Positions 34,436-45,611 of a stretch of DNA of 64,000 bases are shown here, piece by piece. The translations under genes were made by a program, and so were the position numbers. The DNA is from Cryptomeria japonica. Taxonomy: Eukaryota > Streptophyta > Pinopsida > Cupressales > Cupressaceae. The notes under the pieces are model-generated. The model was not told where the DNA came from. It worked only from the letters and a program-made list of their open reading frames with translations, and ran no database searches. The DNA lies in NCBI RefSeq assembly GCF_030272615.1, contig NC_081415.1:512519034-512583033 (forward strand), read 5' to 3'. How positions within the stretch are numbered: position 1 is the stretch's first letter; every line of letters starts with the position of its first letter.

Positions 34436-37352
34436 AGAGGAAAGGACTTTATGATGAATAGGAGATAAAGATTCATAAGTGGATTTAGAAATTTGAGGGG
34501 ATTCATAAAGAGATTTTTTCATTGCCAAGATTTCCTTATGAGGGGAATGAGAGTTGATAGAAGTAGAAGATGATTTAGTTGAAGTGAGATCATCATCACT
34601 ACTAAATATAGCATTCACATTGAGAGATGGTCTTTTAGATGCTTTGGTACATTTGCAGGGATTATAGCCGAGTCCAAAGGCATAATTGTGAAAATTAGTC
34701 TCTAGAGGAACTTTTATCCCTTGTTCATGAGCGCCAAGCATTTCCATGATACCCATGCTTAGCAAAAATGCGAAAACCACGACCATAACGATCAGCCATT
34801 TTAGGAAGAGAAGGTGGTTTTCCAGAAGACAAAGAATCAAACTCTTCATAATTAGAGGTGTGAGGAGAAGAAGTTTGAGAAGCGGCCACAAAATTATTGC
34901 TCATAGGTTCAGGTAAGACTGATTGATCTCTAGTTTCTTCCTTCTTTTTAACTTTAAACTCTCTAGGAGGAACCCTATACTCACCTACAAAGGTGGGATT
35001 AAAGTCAAGAGATCCCCAATCATCATTTGCGAGAACCTTCTCAAGATCAAAAGCCTTTTTATGCGTATATTCAAGTCGAGAAGGATCTTCTTCAGGAGCT
35101 TCATACTCATCCAAAGAATTTTGATTATCAGAGGGTAAGGATTCATCCATAGGTATCTTGTTCAAAGAGTCATTACTAGAAGAGGAAGGCTTAGATGTTT
35201 GCAAACAAGCTTGAAAATTAGTATCACCTATCAAGGTATATGTCTTATTGTTATAAATGAATTTAACTTGTCTATGCAATGTAGAGGGGACAACTTGCAT
35301 ACCGTGAATCCAAGGTCTCCCTAATAACAAGTTGTATGTTAGATTTCCTGACATAACATGGATAGGAGTAGGCAAAGTAACAGGTCCCACTGTGATGGGT
35401 AAGGTGATAATACCTAATGAAGACTTAGCCACATTATCAAAGCCTCGAATGGGACGAGAGTCAGGCTCAATAAGGGATGTATCCACATTCATCTTACGCA
35501 ATAGATTAATGCTACACACATTAAGGCCAGAACCATTATCTACCAGTGTTCGTCTTATAGCAGTGTCATTTATGATAACCACAATCATCAAGGGATCATA
35601 TTGATGTTGAATTTCACTAGTAGGCAACTCATCTTGAGTAAACACAATTTGAGCTTTAGGATTCATCATAGAGTTAACCAAAGACACTATATTACTAGAT
35701 GTATTAGGTGGAGGAACATTCAAATCTTTCAAGGCATCTTGTAACATTCCATGATGAGCGGAAGAAGTTTGGATCAAATCCCAAAGGGATATCTTAGCAG
35801 GAGTAGTTTTAAGTTGTTCTATGAGATCATATTCCTTATCAAGAACTTGTGAAATATGTGGAGCTTGTGGAAGAATTGGTTGGGAAGGAGGAAGAGAAAT
35901 TGGAGTAACAGGAGGAGGATTAGGCTACCTATTATTTCTAGTATTATAAGTATGGGCAACCGCATGATAACTCTCTCTAGTCAATTGCTTAGCATACTCA
36001 TAAGGGCTCTTAGAGGAATAACCTCCTTGCACAGTAATAACTGGTTTCTTAGGAGTGCAAAAAGAATCATTAGCATAACCACCTTGAACCACTAAGATAG
36101 GCTTATTTAAAGGTTGAGAATTTTGAGAAGGACAAGCACCTTGGACAGTGAAGAGAGGTTTGTTAGGTGTTTCATTCACATGTATCAAATTGATTGAGGA
36201 TGGTTTAGAGGAATGAACAAAAGTGTTGGAAGAATTATTGATAGTCTTCTCTTGCACTAAAATCTTATCATAGATTAAATCAATTTTAGGAGAGAGACAA
36301 GGGGTAGGCATTGATGTTCTAGTAGGAAGAGTAATACTAGGAAAGGTCATATCATCCTTTATCATCATAGGATCTACATGGGGAATAAACTCTCTAGGAG
36401 AAGGATCAACACTACTCTCTAAAGTCTCACTTTTGAGAGGGAGATCTTTGAAAGAAATGTTAACCATCTTGCTTTGAACTAGGGTTTCCTTATGAGTAGA
36501 ACCAAGTTGAGGAGAGGGAGATGCTTTATTTTTAGAGGGAAAATAATTGAGATTCAAGGAAGGGGAGAAACTATCAAGGGAGTTTCCAATCTTGATTTCA
36601 TCCCCTTTGGCTAGGGGTAGAGAATAATCTATACCTTCTTCTAATGGTTCATCCCAAATAGTGAGGTTGTTGAAAGGAATGTTTGAAGTATTGTCAATTT
36701 CGGGAGAGGAGATAACATTGTTTATTAATTCCTCATCCTTAGGAGGGAGAGAATCAATAGATGTGTTAAACTCATCCTCTTTCCTCAAAATAAGTTCAAT
36801 AGGGGAGAGAGAATTAAGGAAATTGCTCATTATTTCATCTTCTTTCTCTAAGGGATGCTTATGGGTAAGACCAACACTAGGAGAAGGGTAAGCATTTACC
36901 ATTAATTAATCATCTCTAGTGGGAATTTTGTTGGAAAAGGAAAGGCCATAACTAGGAAATGTAGGGATAATGTCATCTTCTTGCACAAAAGGATCCTCAT
37001 GAAGGGAGTGTTTTTTAGGGGACACAAAGGCATCAAGGGCATCATTCAACAAAGCATGATCATATCTATTAAAAGGTTTATATTTTGATTCAAAAGGAGA
37101 TATCTCTTCATAGAGGGGATCATTGAAAACAACCATGTTACTAGATTTAGTGGAAGAGCTGATAGGAATGTACCCTTGAGAGGAATCATTCGACTTATCT
37201 TTCTCATCACAACGAAATGGCATAGTAAAAATGTTTATGAGTTTTTGGTAAAATGAAGGTTTGGTATATTTAGGTTTCAAAAATTCATCTAAAGCTTCAT
37301 CTAACTCATAATCATCACAAATATGAACATCTTGCAAATAAAAATCTGACAT
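34436..37352 (-). pseudogene. gag-protease polyprotein of A, decayed
   Basis: One reading frame from an ATG at 37352 (an earlier in-frame ATG lies at 37388) down to about 34740 with two in-frame stops (about 36906 and 35925), then a frameshift into the frame ending near 34436. The N-terminal 800 residues are acidic and Ser/Pro-rich with no capsid domain that I recognise; near 36000-36150 a motif of the type KP-hydrophobic-xVQGG-Tyr occurs three times. A retropepsin-like region lies at 35230-35620: LVDNGSGLNVCSINLLRK in the active-site position and LLLGRPWIHGMQVVPSTL, a strong plant Ty3/gypsy protease marker. A G-patch-like Gly-rich end (YGRGFRIFAKHGYHG, GLGYNP) follows. No RT, so the element is non-autonomous. 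Confidence 0.8.
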
Positions 37353-37490
37353 TTTGAAATTGCATAAAATTTTAAACACACAATGCAAAGAAACACACTT
37401 TTTTTTTTTTTTTAATGAAAATGAAATGAAAACACACTAAATCTAGATCTAGATCTAACAAATGAAATGCAAGAGGAAGCAATGATAGAT

Positions 37491-37507
37491 TCACGTCGGG
37501 TTCACCA
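37491..37507 (-). promoter_or_regulatory. Primer-binding site of A
   Basis: On the - strand TGGTGAACCCGACGTGA, three bases from the 5' LTR. Identical in sequence and spacing to the site of B. Confidence 0.85.
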
Positions 37508-37510
37508 AAA

Positions 37511-39200
37511 TGTGTGGGGGAAAAAGTGACACTAAGCAAACATGCCCTAATCTCACCTTCAATCACACATTTGTGGAATACGAAAGAGCCTAGAGGTATC
37601 ACACAATTGGCTACTTCTTTCTGTGGAAGAGAGAGCCACGGGCTACCTATTAGGATTTCTATTCCTTTGTTGTAATTGAAAGATAAAATGATGCAAGTTC
37701 AATCCCAAACCCCAAAGTGCAAGTATGAACTAATAACAAGATTTGCAGAATTGAACTTAAATAATGGAAAGCTATAAACACAAGGACAAGACAAGAATGC
37801 AAATGTGTACCCGGAGTTAAAATCTGACTGAAAATGTTTGGGACGGGGGCGCGGGCGCCACTGTCCTGATTCTGCCACTGAAACTGCTCCAGAAACTGTT
37901 GTTTTGCACTCTAGAAAATGCTGTCAAAAATGCTGAAAATGTTGTCTATTAGGAGGACCAGGGCGCCTAGCACCCTTGTCCCAGGGACCAGGGCACCCAG
38001 CGCCCTTGTCCTGGTAGGACCAGGGTGCCCCACGCCCTTGGCCTGGTCTTTTGCTTTGCAATTTGGTGTGGAGTGCTATCTTGACCTGCTTTTCCCGGAT
38101 CTGTCACCTGCGGCGTCGTCCGAGTCCCGAAACCTACACTTATATCTGAAAAGGGTATGGGTGGCTATATAGGGTTTTGCTTTAGTCAAACCCCCGCTTC
38201 GGTGATTTCCACCTCCACGAATAGCCAAGTTGTATTGTAAAATGTATTGTGTGTGCAGACCTAGTGTTTGTGCAAGGTCCTTAAATGCAAGAAAGCAAAC
38301 TAGAGCAACCTAGAAAGTAAACCCTAATTTCTTGTAAATGATAATGTAAATGCTCTAAATCAAGATGCAAAGTGATCTAAAGCATGAATAAAGGATATAT
38401 TGAAGCTTATGCAAAGACATGAAAACAACATGAAATCATACCCAACCCTTAAGGGAGGAGTACAAGCCAATCTTCAGTCGGTAATCTCCTATTGTTATTC
38501 AATGTCTCCCAAGCCCTAAATGAATGAAATTGATGAATGTTTGATGGATGGATGTTGAATGTTGTTGAAGTCTTCAAAGATCTACTCTTTTGCTGCATAG
38601 AAGGTCCTTGAAACCAAAAATTCCGGATCCTTTCAAATGAAGAAAGAGAGCTCTTATATATGAAACCCTAGGTCTTAATTTCAACTTTTGGCCAACCTAG
38701 AGATTGAATATCCTACCAATTTCTTGGGGTTAAGCTTTATTTTATGATTGGATCACGCTCCTAAAATTTCGGGAAAAATGTTCGGGACCATGTGCACTCC
38801 GGGCGCCATGGTCCTCTTCGGGCGCCATGGTCTTGACAACTTTTCACCAAATTTTTAGGGCCGTCGGATATGATGATTTTAGAGAGAATCCCAAAGTTAC
38901 AGGTGATTTTGAGATGTTTTGACCCCTGAAATCAAGCCCCCAAGTTCAAAATAGGACCTAATTAGGGTTTTTGATTAAATGATGTATAGGAGGAATAAAA
39001 TGAAAAGGGCACACTTTAATGAAAAGGGCCCAACTTTATGATATGGGAGATGATAAAATAGAACCTTAGACCTAATTAATTTAATTAATTAAGTGCTAAA
39101 GGGGAAATGCAATGCAAAATGCAAAATGCGCCAAGGCGGGTGCTAAACTAGGTGTGAAATTGTACCACCCTAGCAAGTGCGTACAATTTACAATGCTACA
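37511..39200 (-). repeat. 5' LTR of A (right copy)
   Basis: 1690 bp, 30 bp longer than the left copy. Three GC palindrome units at 37955-38046 against two on the left; another pair of GGGCGCCATGG modules lies at 38784-38835. Confidence 0.92.
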
Positions 39201-39421
39201 GTTCCTAATCCAGATGGCACCAAATGGTACACTGACTTCAAGGATTACATATTTATATGAGTCCTAATGCCACATGTCCAACTGAATCTGGTTGTTATGT
39301 CCATAGCTGAGGAGCCTGGTGACATTTTTGACCACGAGTGGATGGAGGGAGAAGATGTTGCAGATGATGCTAGAGACTCTGATGTCCCTTTGGAGGATGA
39401 TGAGGATGAAGAGAATCCTTG
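39201..39421 (+). pseudogene. 3' end of unidentified + strand gene of G
   Basis: Coding sense that continues from 17117 across A: NPDGTKWYTDFKDYIFI, a stop, then AEEPGDIFDHEWMEGEDVAD and a strongly acidic tail (PLEDDEDEENP) to a TGA at 39419. A highly acidic C-terminus also marks the antisense gene of F, but no shared domain is visible. It ends tail-to-tail with the integrase remnant of G, about 240 bp away. Confidence 0.5.
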
Positions 39422-39656
39422 AGGAAATGGAAGCCTGTCTTCGAAAACATCCTCTTGCTTGTTTTTGTTAAAATTAGGTCGAAGGTCTATCAATGCATTG
39501 TAAAACAAAATACTCATAATATGATGATTTTATTTTTTCTTAATTATGGCATATCTTGTGACTTTCACTTTTCCTTGGGAGAGCATAAAGGAACATAATT
39601 AAATAAATAAGGTACACAAAAGCACTATTTACATTATGTACATTAGAGAAACACCA

Positions 39657-39971
39657 CTAATGAAAAGGCTTAAGGTGGAACCCATTGACCGGGATCCTGA
39701 GAGAGTCTCCTTGCATATCTTCAAGATCACAAGAATTGAACGGTTTGCAACCCACAATGCAAAAGCATCCCTCCCATAACCCATCAAATTTTCCATGTTC
39801 ACCAGGCTTGGTTGTCCTTTCATTGAACTTAAAAATAAGGTCACCTTCTTTGAATTTTGGGTTAGAACTCCGTTTATTGTTGAGCCACTTCTTGATGGTT
39901 TGTTGTCGGTTTTGAAGAGACGCGAATGCAGCTTCCCTCACCTCTTCTAGTTCCATGATTTCTACCAACAT
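39657..39971 (-). pseudogene. Integrase C-terminal end of G
   Basis: About 104 codons: MELEEVREAAFASLQNRQ, IKKWLNNKRSSNPKFKEGDL, TTKPGEHGKFDGLWEG and a final NGFHLKPFH. This is the chromodomain-less C-terminal tail of Ty3/gypsy integrase. The zinc-binding and catalytic parts are missing: directly upstream lies the RT/RNase H border, so a large internal deletion has fused the two. Coding sense just upstream is in a compatible direction. Confidence 0.75.
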
Positions 39972-39974
39972 TAT

Positions 39975-41243
39975 GAAATCCTAAGTCATATCAGGGTTGG
40001 ATAGCATGGGGGCTAAGTAGATAGCATCTTTGATTTTCTCAAAAGCCTCCTTAGCTTTGGGAGTCCATTTGAAATGCATTTCCTTCTTAAGCATTAGGGT
40101 GTTAGGCCTCACCATCCCTGCAAAGTCTAAAATAAAGTGGCTAACAAAGTTAACCTTACCTATGAAAGACTAGACCCCCTTTTTAATGATAGGAAGGGGA
40201 AGCTCCTTTATTTCCTTAACTCGATCAGGATCGATAGAGACTCCTTCCTTTGACACTACGCGCCCTAGCAATTTTCCTTGCGGGGCTCCAAAAATTCATT
40301 TCTCTGGGTTCAAAGAGATCCCAAACTCTAAAAACTTTTGGAACACCAACTCAAGATGATTGAACTGATCTTCTTTGTGCTTTGAAAACATGGTTAAGTC
40401 ATCCAAATATATAAGGATTATTTTATTGATAAGATCCTTGAAGGCTAGGTCCATAGCTCTTTGAAAAATCACACCGACATTCGACAACACAACTGACCCT
40501 TTTTGATAGGAGAATGTTCCCTATTTTATCATGAAGGTTGTCTTATGTTGATCCTGTAGCTTCACAAAGACTTGATTATAACCTAAGAAACCATCTAAGA
40601 TTGAGAACATTTCTAACCCTCCCACTGTGCTTAACAATTGTTCCATTGATGGCAAAGGATAATGGTCTTTTAGAGATGCTTGGTTTAAGTCCCTAAAATC
40701 CACACAAAGCCTGATATCTCCATTCTTTTTTTTGACTGGAACCTAATTAGATACTTGTCTACTATATTTGACGAGGTAGATTATGTTTGATTCTATCAAC
40801 TTTTTCAGCTCCTGGGCCATAATGGACTCAATTTTTGGATTGACAGGTCTCTTCTTCTGTCAGACCGGTTTGGTTCCATCAGTAAGCTTGATGGTGTGCT
40901 GAATGATGTTGGGATTGTATCCTTTCAAATCTTCATAGGACCATGCTAGTACACCTACATATTCATCACAATATTGGGCCAATCTCCTTTGGTCTTCTGA
41001 AGGAACCTCCTTTCTGACCTTAAGTATTCTCCCACCTCCTACCAACATTTTGACATGGTCCCCATTATTAGTTGTAAGCTTCCGCTTGTCATTTTTGGCA
41101 TCATCATTGTCGAGAAAATTTAATAGGGTGATCAATCCATTAGGGAGCTTATTAGATTTCAGCTGAATGATCTGATCCCCGTAAGCCTCTTTTACCTTAG
41201 GTTGTAGTTGATATGCAAACTCCCCTGAGTTTTGAATGAACAA
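39975..41243 (-). pseudogene. Reverse transcriptase of G
   Basis: Four open pieces form one Ty3/gypsy RT. Linker with AQYCDEYVGVLAWSYEDLKG and NPNIIQHTIKLTDGTKPV (40860-41243), fingers and palm MDFRDLNQASLKDHYPLPSM and GYNQVFVKLQDQHKTTFMIK (40521-40703), active site IYLDDLTMFSK (40296-40490, Tyr-Leu-Asp-Asp intact), then GRVVSKEGVSIDPDRVKEIK and the thumb to about 39980. Several single stops. RNase H of the usual position is gone because the deletion starts at its first residues. Confidence 0.85.
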
Positions 41244-41364
41244 GGTGATCTACTCATCATTTTTGAAAACTTTCCAGTGGGTGTCATTGTCAGGAATAGC
41301 TAGCCGTACAATCACATAGACTATCTAGGAGTTGGCGAGGAGGTCCGCAATAGGGTAAAATTGT

Positions 41365-41675
41365 GATCCACTTGTAGCCATCTAATCAACAACAATATTT
41401 ATTTTTCAAGGAATTCTCTAGATATTGAAAGCGTAAAATATTTCGATCAGATCCCATTTCCTATGATAGTAAGAACTCATATGGACATGTTTGGTGCTAG
41501 AGATTCCTTGAACCTAGTGCACAACTAGCTCAAATTCACCCAGAACATTCAATTTCTTTATACCCTTCCTTTCTGCCAAGCTCTAGCCTTGGATCAATCC
41601 TTCATATTTTGCTTCATTTCTTGAACCTACTTTGCATCTTGCACCATCAAAGTATAGGGTGCTGAGTGCAGAAGA
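41365..41675 (-). pseudogene. RNase H domain upstream of RT in G
   Basis: On the - strand LYFDGARCKVGS, then EAKYEGLIQG, LAERKGIKKLNVLGEFELVV and a tail with HVHMSSYYHRKWDLIE and INIVVD. These are the landmarks of the archaeal-type second RNase H of Tat elements, with a short deletion after the first motif and several stops. It lies between protease and RT, unlike F, where it follows the first RNase H. Confidence 0.7.
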
Positions 41676-41700
41676 AAACTCTTCTTCAATCAATGGTTCT

Positions 41701-42335
41701 TTAGTAAGTTTCAGAATGACCTAGTTTTCGTAAAAAATGTAGTAATTCCCTAGACCTGTGGCATGGTAGTTGGAGTATGGTTAAGAGTATGAATTTATTT
41801 AGAAAAATCTCTTGATCAGGTGGAATATCCCCAGTCACTTCCTCATCCTCTAGAAGCTCTATGATTGTCCTTTCTTCGTTTGAGATAGAGGTGTAAGTGG
41901 GTTCAAAATTGAGCATGGTTTGATCCACTATGTGTTTAGCATGGAGGGGCTCTGAAAGCATTTTGAGTTTGGCACCACGCTAGGTTTGAAGGATAAGGTG
42001 GGACCAATCTTAGGACAACTAATCTCCTATTTTAGTAGTAAAATCTTTAGAAAGGCAGAGCCCAAAAATAGGCAGGATGTCGATGACTACCACTTTTTGA
42101 GGCACGGTAACACTAGGACATGCAAACAATGTCAGCGAAAGATTCTTAATAAGACCCATAGTATGGACTTTATTTTCATCTAACTGCATAACACCCCTAT
42201 TTAAAGGCTCCTATTTGATATTCAAAACCTTAGCAATTTGCTTAGGCATGATGGTGGTGCTAGCACCAGAATCTATCATATAATTATGCAAAAGTTTATC
42301 CCCAACTATGAGGGTTAGATAGAAATGATTTGGTT
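41701..42335 (-). pseudogene. Protease region of G
   Basis: On the - strand, near 42205-42330: NHFYLTLIVGDKLLHNYMID followed by SGASTTIMPKQIAK, a clear retropepsin Asp-Ser-Gly-Ala-Ser. The sense continues through HTMGLIKNLSLTLFACPSVT and VVVIDILPIFGL to the RNase H domain. Frames are broken by stops. It would cut the polyprotein. Confidence 0.75.
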
Positions 42336-43152
42336 TAGGCTTACCTTCCATTTCAGATTTAGGAGGCATGGCTTCATTTATCAACATAGTTGGTGAGCGT
42401 GATCTATTTGTGAAGGACTGAAATCTTTCTTCATTGATCTATAGAGATTTAGAGATATCTCCACTTGCATTTTTCCCCATCTCAGATAGGGATTCTATCA
42501 GTCGATTCTTCTATTCTGGGATACTGAGGAGTTCACATAAAGAAACTTTGGTTGGGGATTTCTTCAGTTGCTCCACCACATCCAGTATATCGGTACAAAA
42601 ACCTTTGGCTCTCTTGGCTTATAAGGGATAAACTCCTTTCTTGGGCATGAGATAGAAACTGTGGGTTGTTCAGGAGCTTTATTTGCAGCCACTCTCCTTG
42701 GTGTGTCTATATTCTCCACAGTGAAGTGCCTCTTTGAGTGGAGGCTTTAATCTGATTGGATTTGGGGAGAACCCAATTTTGATGTGGTTGCGTCATTGGT
42801 GAGCACATCATCTTTTTTCTCCATCCAAGAGAATAGTGTATCATCTGGAGCTATCTCTGCCTCTTGTTGTATTGACATACCAGGCTACATCTAGGAAATG
42901 AGAGACACATTATCCATTCCAAGAGATGCATAGACTGAATCATCTAGTGCCACGCCTAGGTTTCATTGCTCTGCAATTTTTTGTTTTTGATAAAGATAAA
43001 TGGGTTTTATATGGACCCAAAACCAAAAGTTTTACAATAGTCGACCATCAACCAAACAGACATGAACCAACATCAAAATAGGGGAGCATCCCTGAGCAGT
43101 CATGAAAACAAAGGAAACACAGACTAACAAGACAAAACAAAAGAAAAAGCTC
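42336..43152 (-). other. Decayed stretch between protease and accessory gene of G
   Basis: Probably gag/protease spacer in the left part; no domain recognised. The right part (42960-43100) is an A-rich, low-complexity strip that may mark the 3' end of an inserted sequence. Confidence 0.3.
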
Positions 43153-44690
43153 TTAGTTAAGAGAGAGTACCAGATCCTTGTTCTTTTGGATGGAAATCCT
43201 ATTGATTTCCTCCAGCTCCTCCATAATGAATTTGGAGGTACCCTTGTTGTTGCTCCTACTTCTGGTTTTGGAACTAGGTCGAGTGGTTTTGTTGTCTCTA
43301 GTAGCCATATCTTCCTCTCTAAGATCTTTCATTGGTTCACTATGGTAGGATCTGTAATCAACAACCATGGCATTAATCTTTTCAAGCCCCTCTATACTGT
43401 TGTTCATGGATTCTTTCCTTATGTCAACCAGGTTCTTGATAATTTTCTTAATCTTTACCATGGACTGCTCCACCTTTTCAATCCTTTGTTGGTGATTGCA
43501 TTTCATCACCTCAACGTCCTGGGAGAGTTTTTGGGTCATGATCATGAGTTTCTCCGGTTTGCTAGGCCCAAGGGAAGCAGTGAAGATATCAATTATCTCT
43601 TTAACCCCTATTTTGAGGGTATGAATTTCATGCTCAACCCACTTCTAGAAACTCTCCTGGCTTCTAGTAGCTTCCATAACTAGATTCATTAGGTTACCAG
43701 GCCTCTGAATCCCACTATTCTCTTCGTTGGCTATGGTCCCCTATTTTTCTTTCAGGACATTGATAGGAATGTCCAATTTAATTCCCTAGTCCGTAATCTT
43801 CAGGCTATGGTCCTTAGCCACCATCTTTTTCTTTTTAGAGAGGGGCTTGGCCTTAAAGATCAGTTTGATGGTGGTTTTGTATTTGCTAGCCACCCATCTG
43901 GGAGGATTCTTGTTGCCAAACATCCCAGGGGTGACCATCATCTTCCCTTCATCTACAAGTTTGTATTCAAGGTCATCAACAGAAACCCCACTTTCTTCCA
44001 AGTCCATTTTTGAGTCAGAGACATCTTGGATATTAGTTTATAGGCTAGTCTCAGAAAGAGGGGCACAATTTCAAGTGATTTAGCATGCTCCATGATAAGG
44101 ACAATAATTCCCTTGTGGAGAACAGGGTTGTTAGGGTTCTCCAAATATTTTATAGGATATTTTCAAGGGAGGAGGCCAGATAGATGGGAAGATAGATGAT
44201 TTTACTGTGCCTAAAATGATTTAAGATAATAAAATGGAGGCAAAAGATGCTAGCATACTTGCCATCTAGATTAATATACCTCATTATAAACTTAGCCATG
44301 TCAGCCCAGGGGTGTCAGCCCAGGGGGCCATGAGGTCTTTTCTATTGTAGCCACCATCGGCCATCTTGGTGACTCTAGAGTGCTCCTTGTCTTTGTCAAA
44401 GAAACTTGACAAGTCCTCCTCCTTGGTTTTCCTATCCCTATAAAATCTTCTTCCATTCATAGCTAGACTAGTGACTATCACCACCAAAGTTTCATTAATC
44501 TGATAATCAATGCCATAAGCCCTGAGACTCTCTTTTTTCCATCCATTGACAAAGACCTCTGTAAACAGAGGAGAGGGGCTGTGAATTCAGTCCAAGTAGG
44601 GGATGACACCCTTATCGATGACTTCCTGCAAGACATCTTTGTTCTTCTTCCATTTCTCACAAGTAGAGGGCTCTTTTCTATTCATATCCC
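43153..44690 (-). pseudogene. Unidentified - strand gene inside gag/protease region of G
   Basis: A decayed protein of about 500 codons. It begins MNRKEPSTCEKWKKNKDV near 44685, passes VIDKGVIPYLD, AKFIMRYINLDGKYASIFCL (about 44300), LVDEGKMMVTPGMFGNKN and SKYKTTIKLIFKAKPLSKKK (43786-44007) and ends in a long Lys/Glu coiled coil (43153-43545). I recognise no family. It sits between gag and protease, where Ty3/gypsy elements normally have no gene, next to a non-LTR-type RNase H fragment, so it may be part of an inserted LINE-like sequence (first open frame) rather than of G. Confidence 0.4.
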
Positions 44691-44939
44691 CTCCCATTAT
44701 GCTCCTGGTCGCCAAATGACAGGAAATGGGGGTCACTAAGAAAGGCACCTACCAGTCACAGAAAATGGGCCACACCCACAAAATATCCAAACAGTAGCAA
44801 AAAAGCCACATAAAGAGGCAGGAAATCTAGTCGCCGAGGAGGTTTCTAGATCTTTGCTTAGGGAAAACCAAAAAGATTCCTTTCCCCATCAACTTAGTTA
44901 AGTCATGATGTGAGATCATTGATTAACGTAGTAATCATC

Positions 44940-45265
44940 ATGTGCGAGCTTGCACAAATTTTTGGGGAAATCATCCCTGCTACTCTACCAATTGGTTGCC
45001 ACGTATCCCACTGGCAGAATGGCCAGTAGATCCACCACCTTGTTGCCTTCCCAGTATATGTGTGAGATTTTGAAATCTGTTAGCTCATTAATTATATTTC
45101 GGCAATCCTTGATCAGGATAGCTATCATCTAACTAGGATCCATATGTCCACTCAAACAATTGACAGTGTTTAGTGATCAGACTCTATCCAAACTTTAGTA
45201 AAGCCTTCTCTTTTAGCCATTTGTAACCCAATGTGGGCAGCGCTGGCTTCCGCGTAGTGGTTGGA
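44940..45265 (-). pseudogene. RNase H fragment of non-LTR (RVT_3) type
   Basis: On the - strand: NHYAEASAAHIGLQMAKREG, FTKVWIESDH, a degraded middle with shifts, then DFKISHIYWEGNKVVDLLA. The set Ala-Glu-Ala, Glu-Ser-Asp and HxxxExNxxxDxLA is the plant LINE / RVT_3 RNase H pattern. It lies within gag of G, in the same direction, with no RT attached. Confidence 0.6.
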
Positions 45266-45398
45266 TTGGGTACCCATTTTTTGTGTAACCCAATGGGGGT
45301 AGTGCTGGCTTCTACAATTTTTTGTTACAAATTGCCTCTCTGACAATTTCTTGGAGTGTGGGTAGTGTTACACACGGAACACCAAGAATTAGTATCAT

Positions 45399-45611
45399 GT
45401 GCTAGATTATTTTGTCCCACTGTCAACTCCTTACCAATATTTGGGTAGAGAGTTTGCAAGGGATTGGGTACCAGAACTATCTGGCCATTTGGCTAGCTTA
45501 GGGGAATTCAGTTGTTGGCAGGCTGGTTCCGCTAATATGTGGGTCTATTCCCTTGGAGATTTTGTTGAAAAGGGGCTCTTGCAGGTGGGTTTTGAGACCT
45601 TTTTAGATTGA
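45399..45611 (+). other. Short open frame of unknown meaning
   Basis: 70 codons on the + strand with a balanced, aromatic-rich composition (YFVPLSTPYQYLGREFARDW). It opposes all neighbouring coding sense. I do not recognise it; chance is possible. Confidence 0.2.

Larger units (their letters stand above)
17118..39200 (-). mobile_element. A: gag-protease-only LTR retrotransposon, split by B
   Basis: LTRs of 1660 bp (17118-18777) and 1690 bp (37511-39200), flanked by GTTCC at 17113-17117 and 39201-39205. On the - strand: 5' LTR (right), primer site, gag-protease reading frame, about 1.7 kb of non-coding DNA with tandem repeats, polypurine tract, 3' LTR (left). No RT, RNase H or integrase is present, so it depended on another element's enzymes. 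B sits 20 bp from the 3' LTR, right beside the polypurine tract. Confidence 0.9.
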
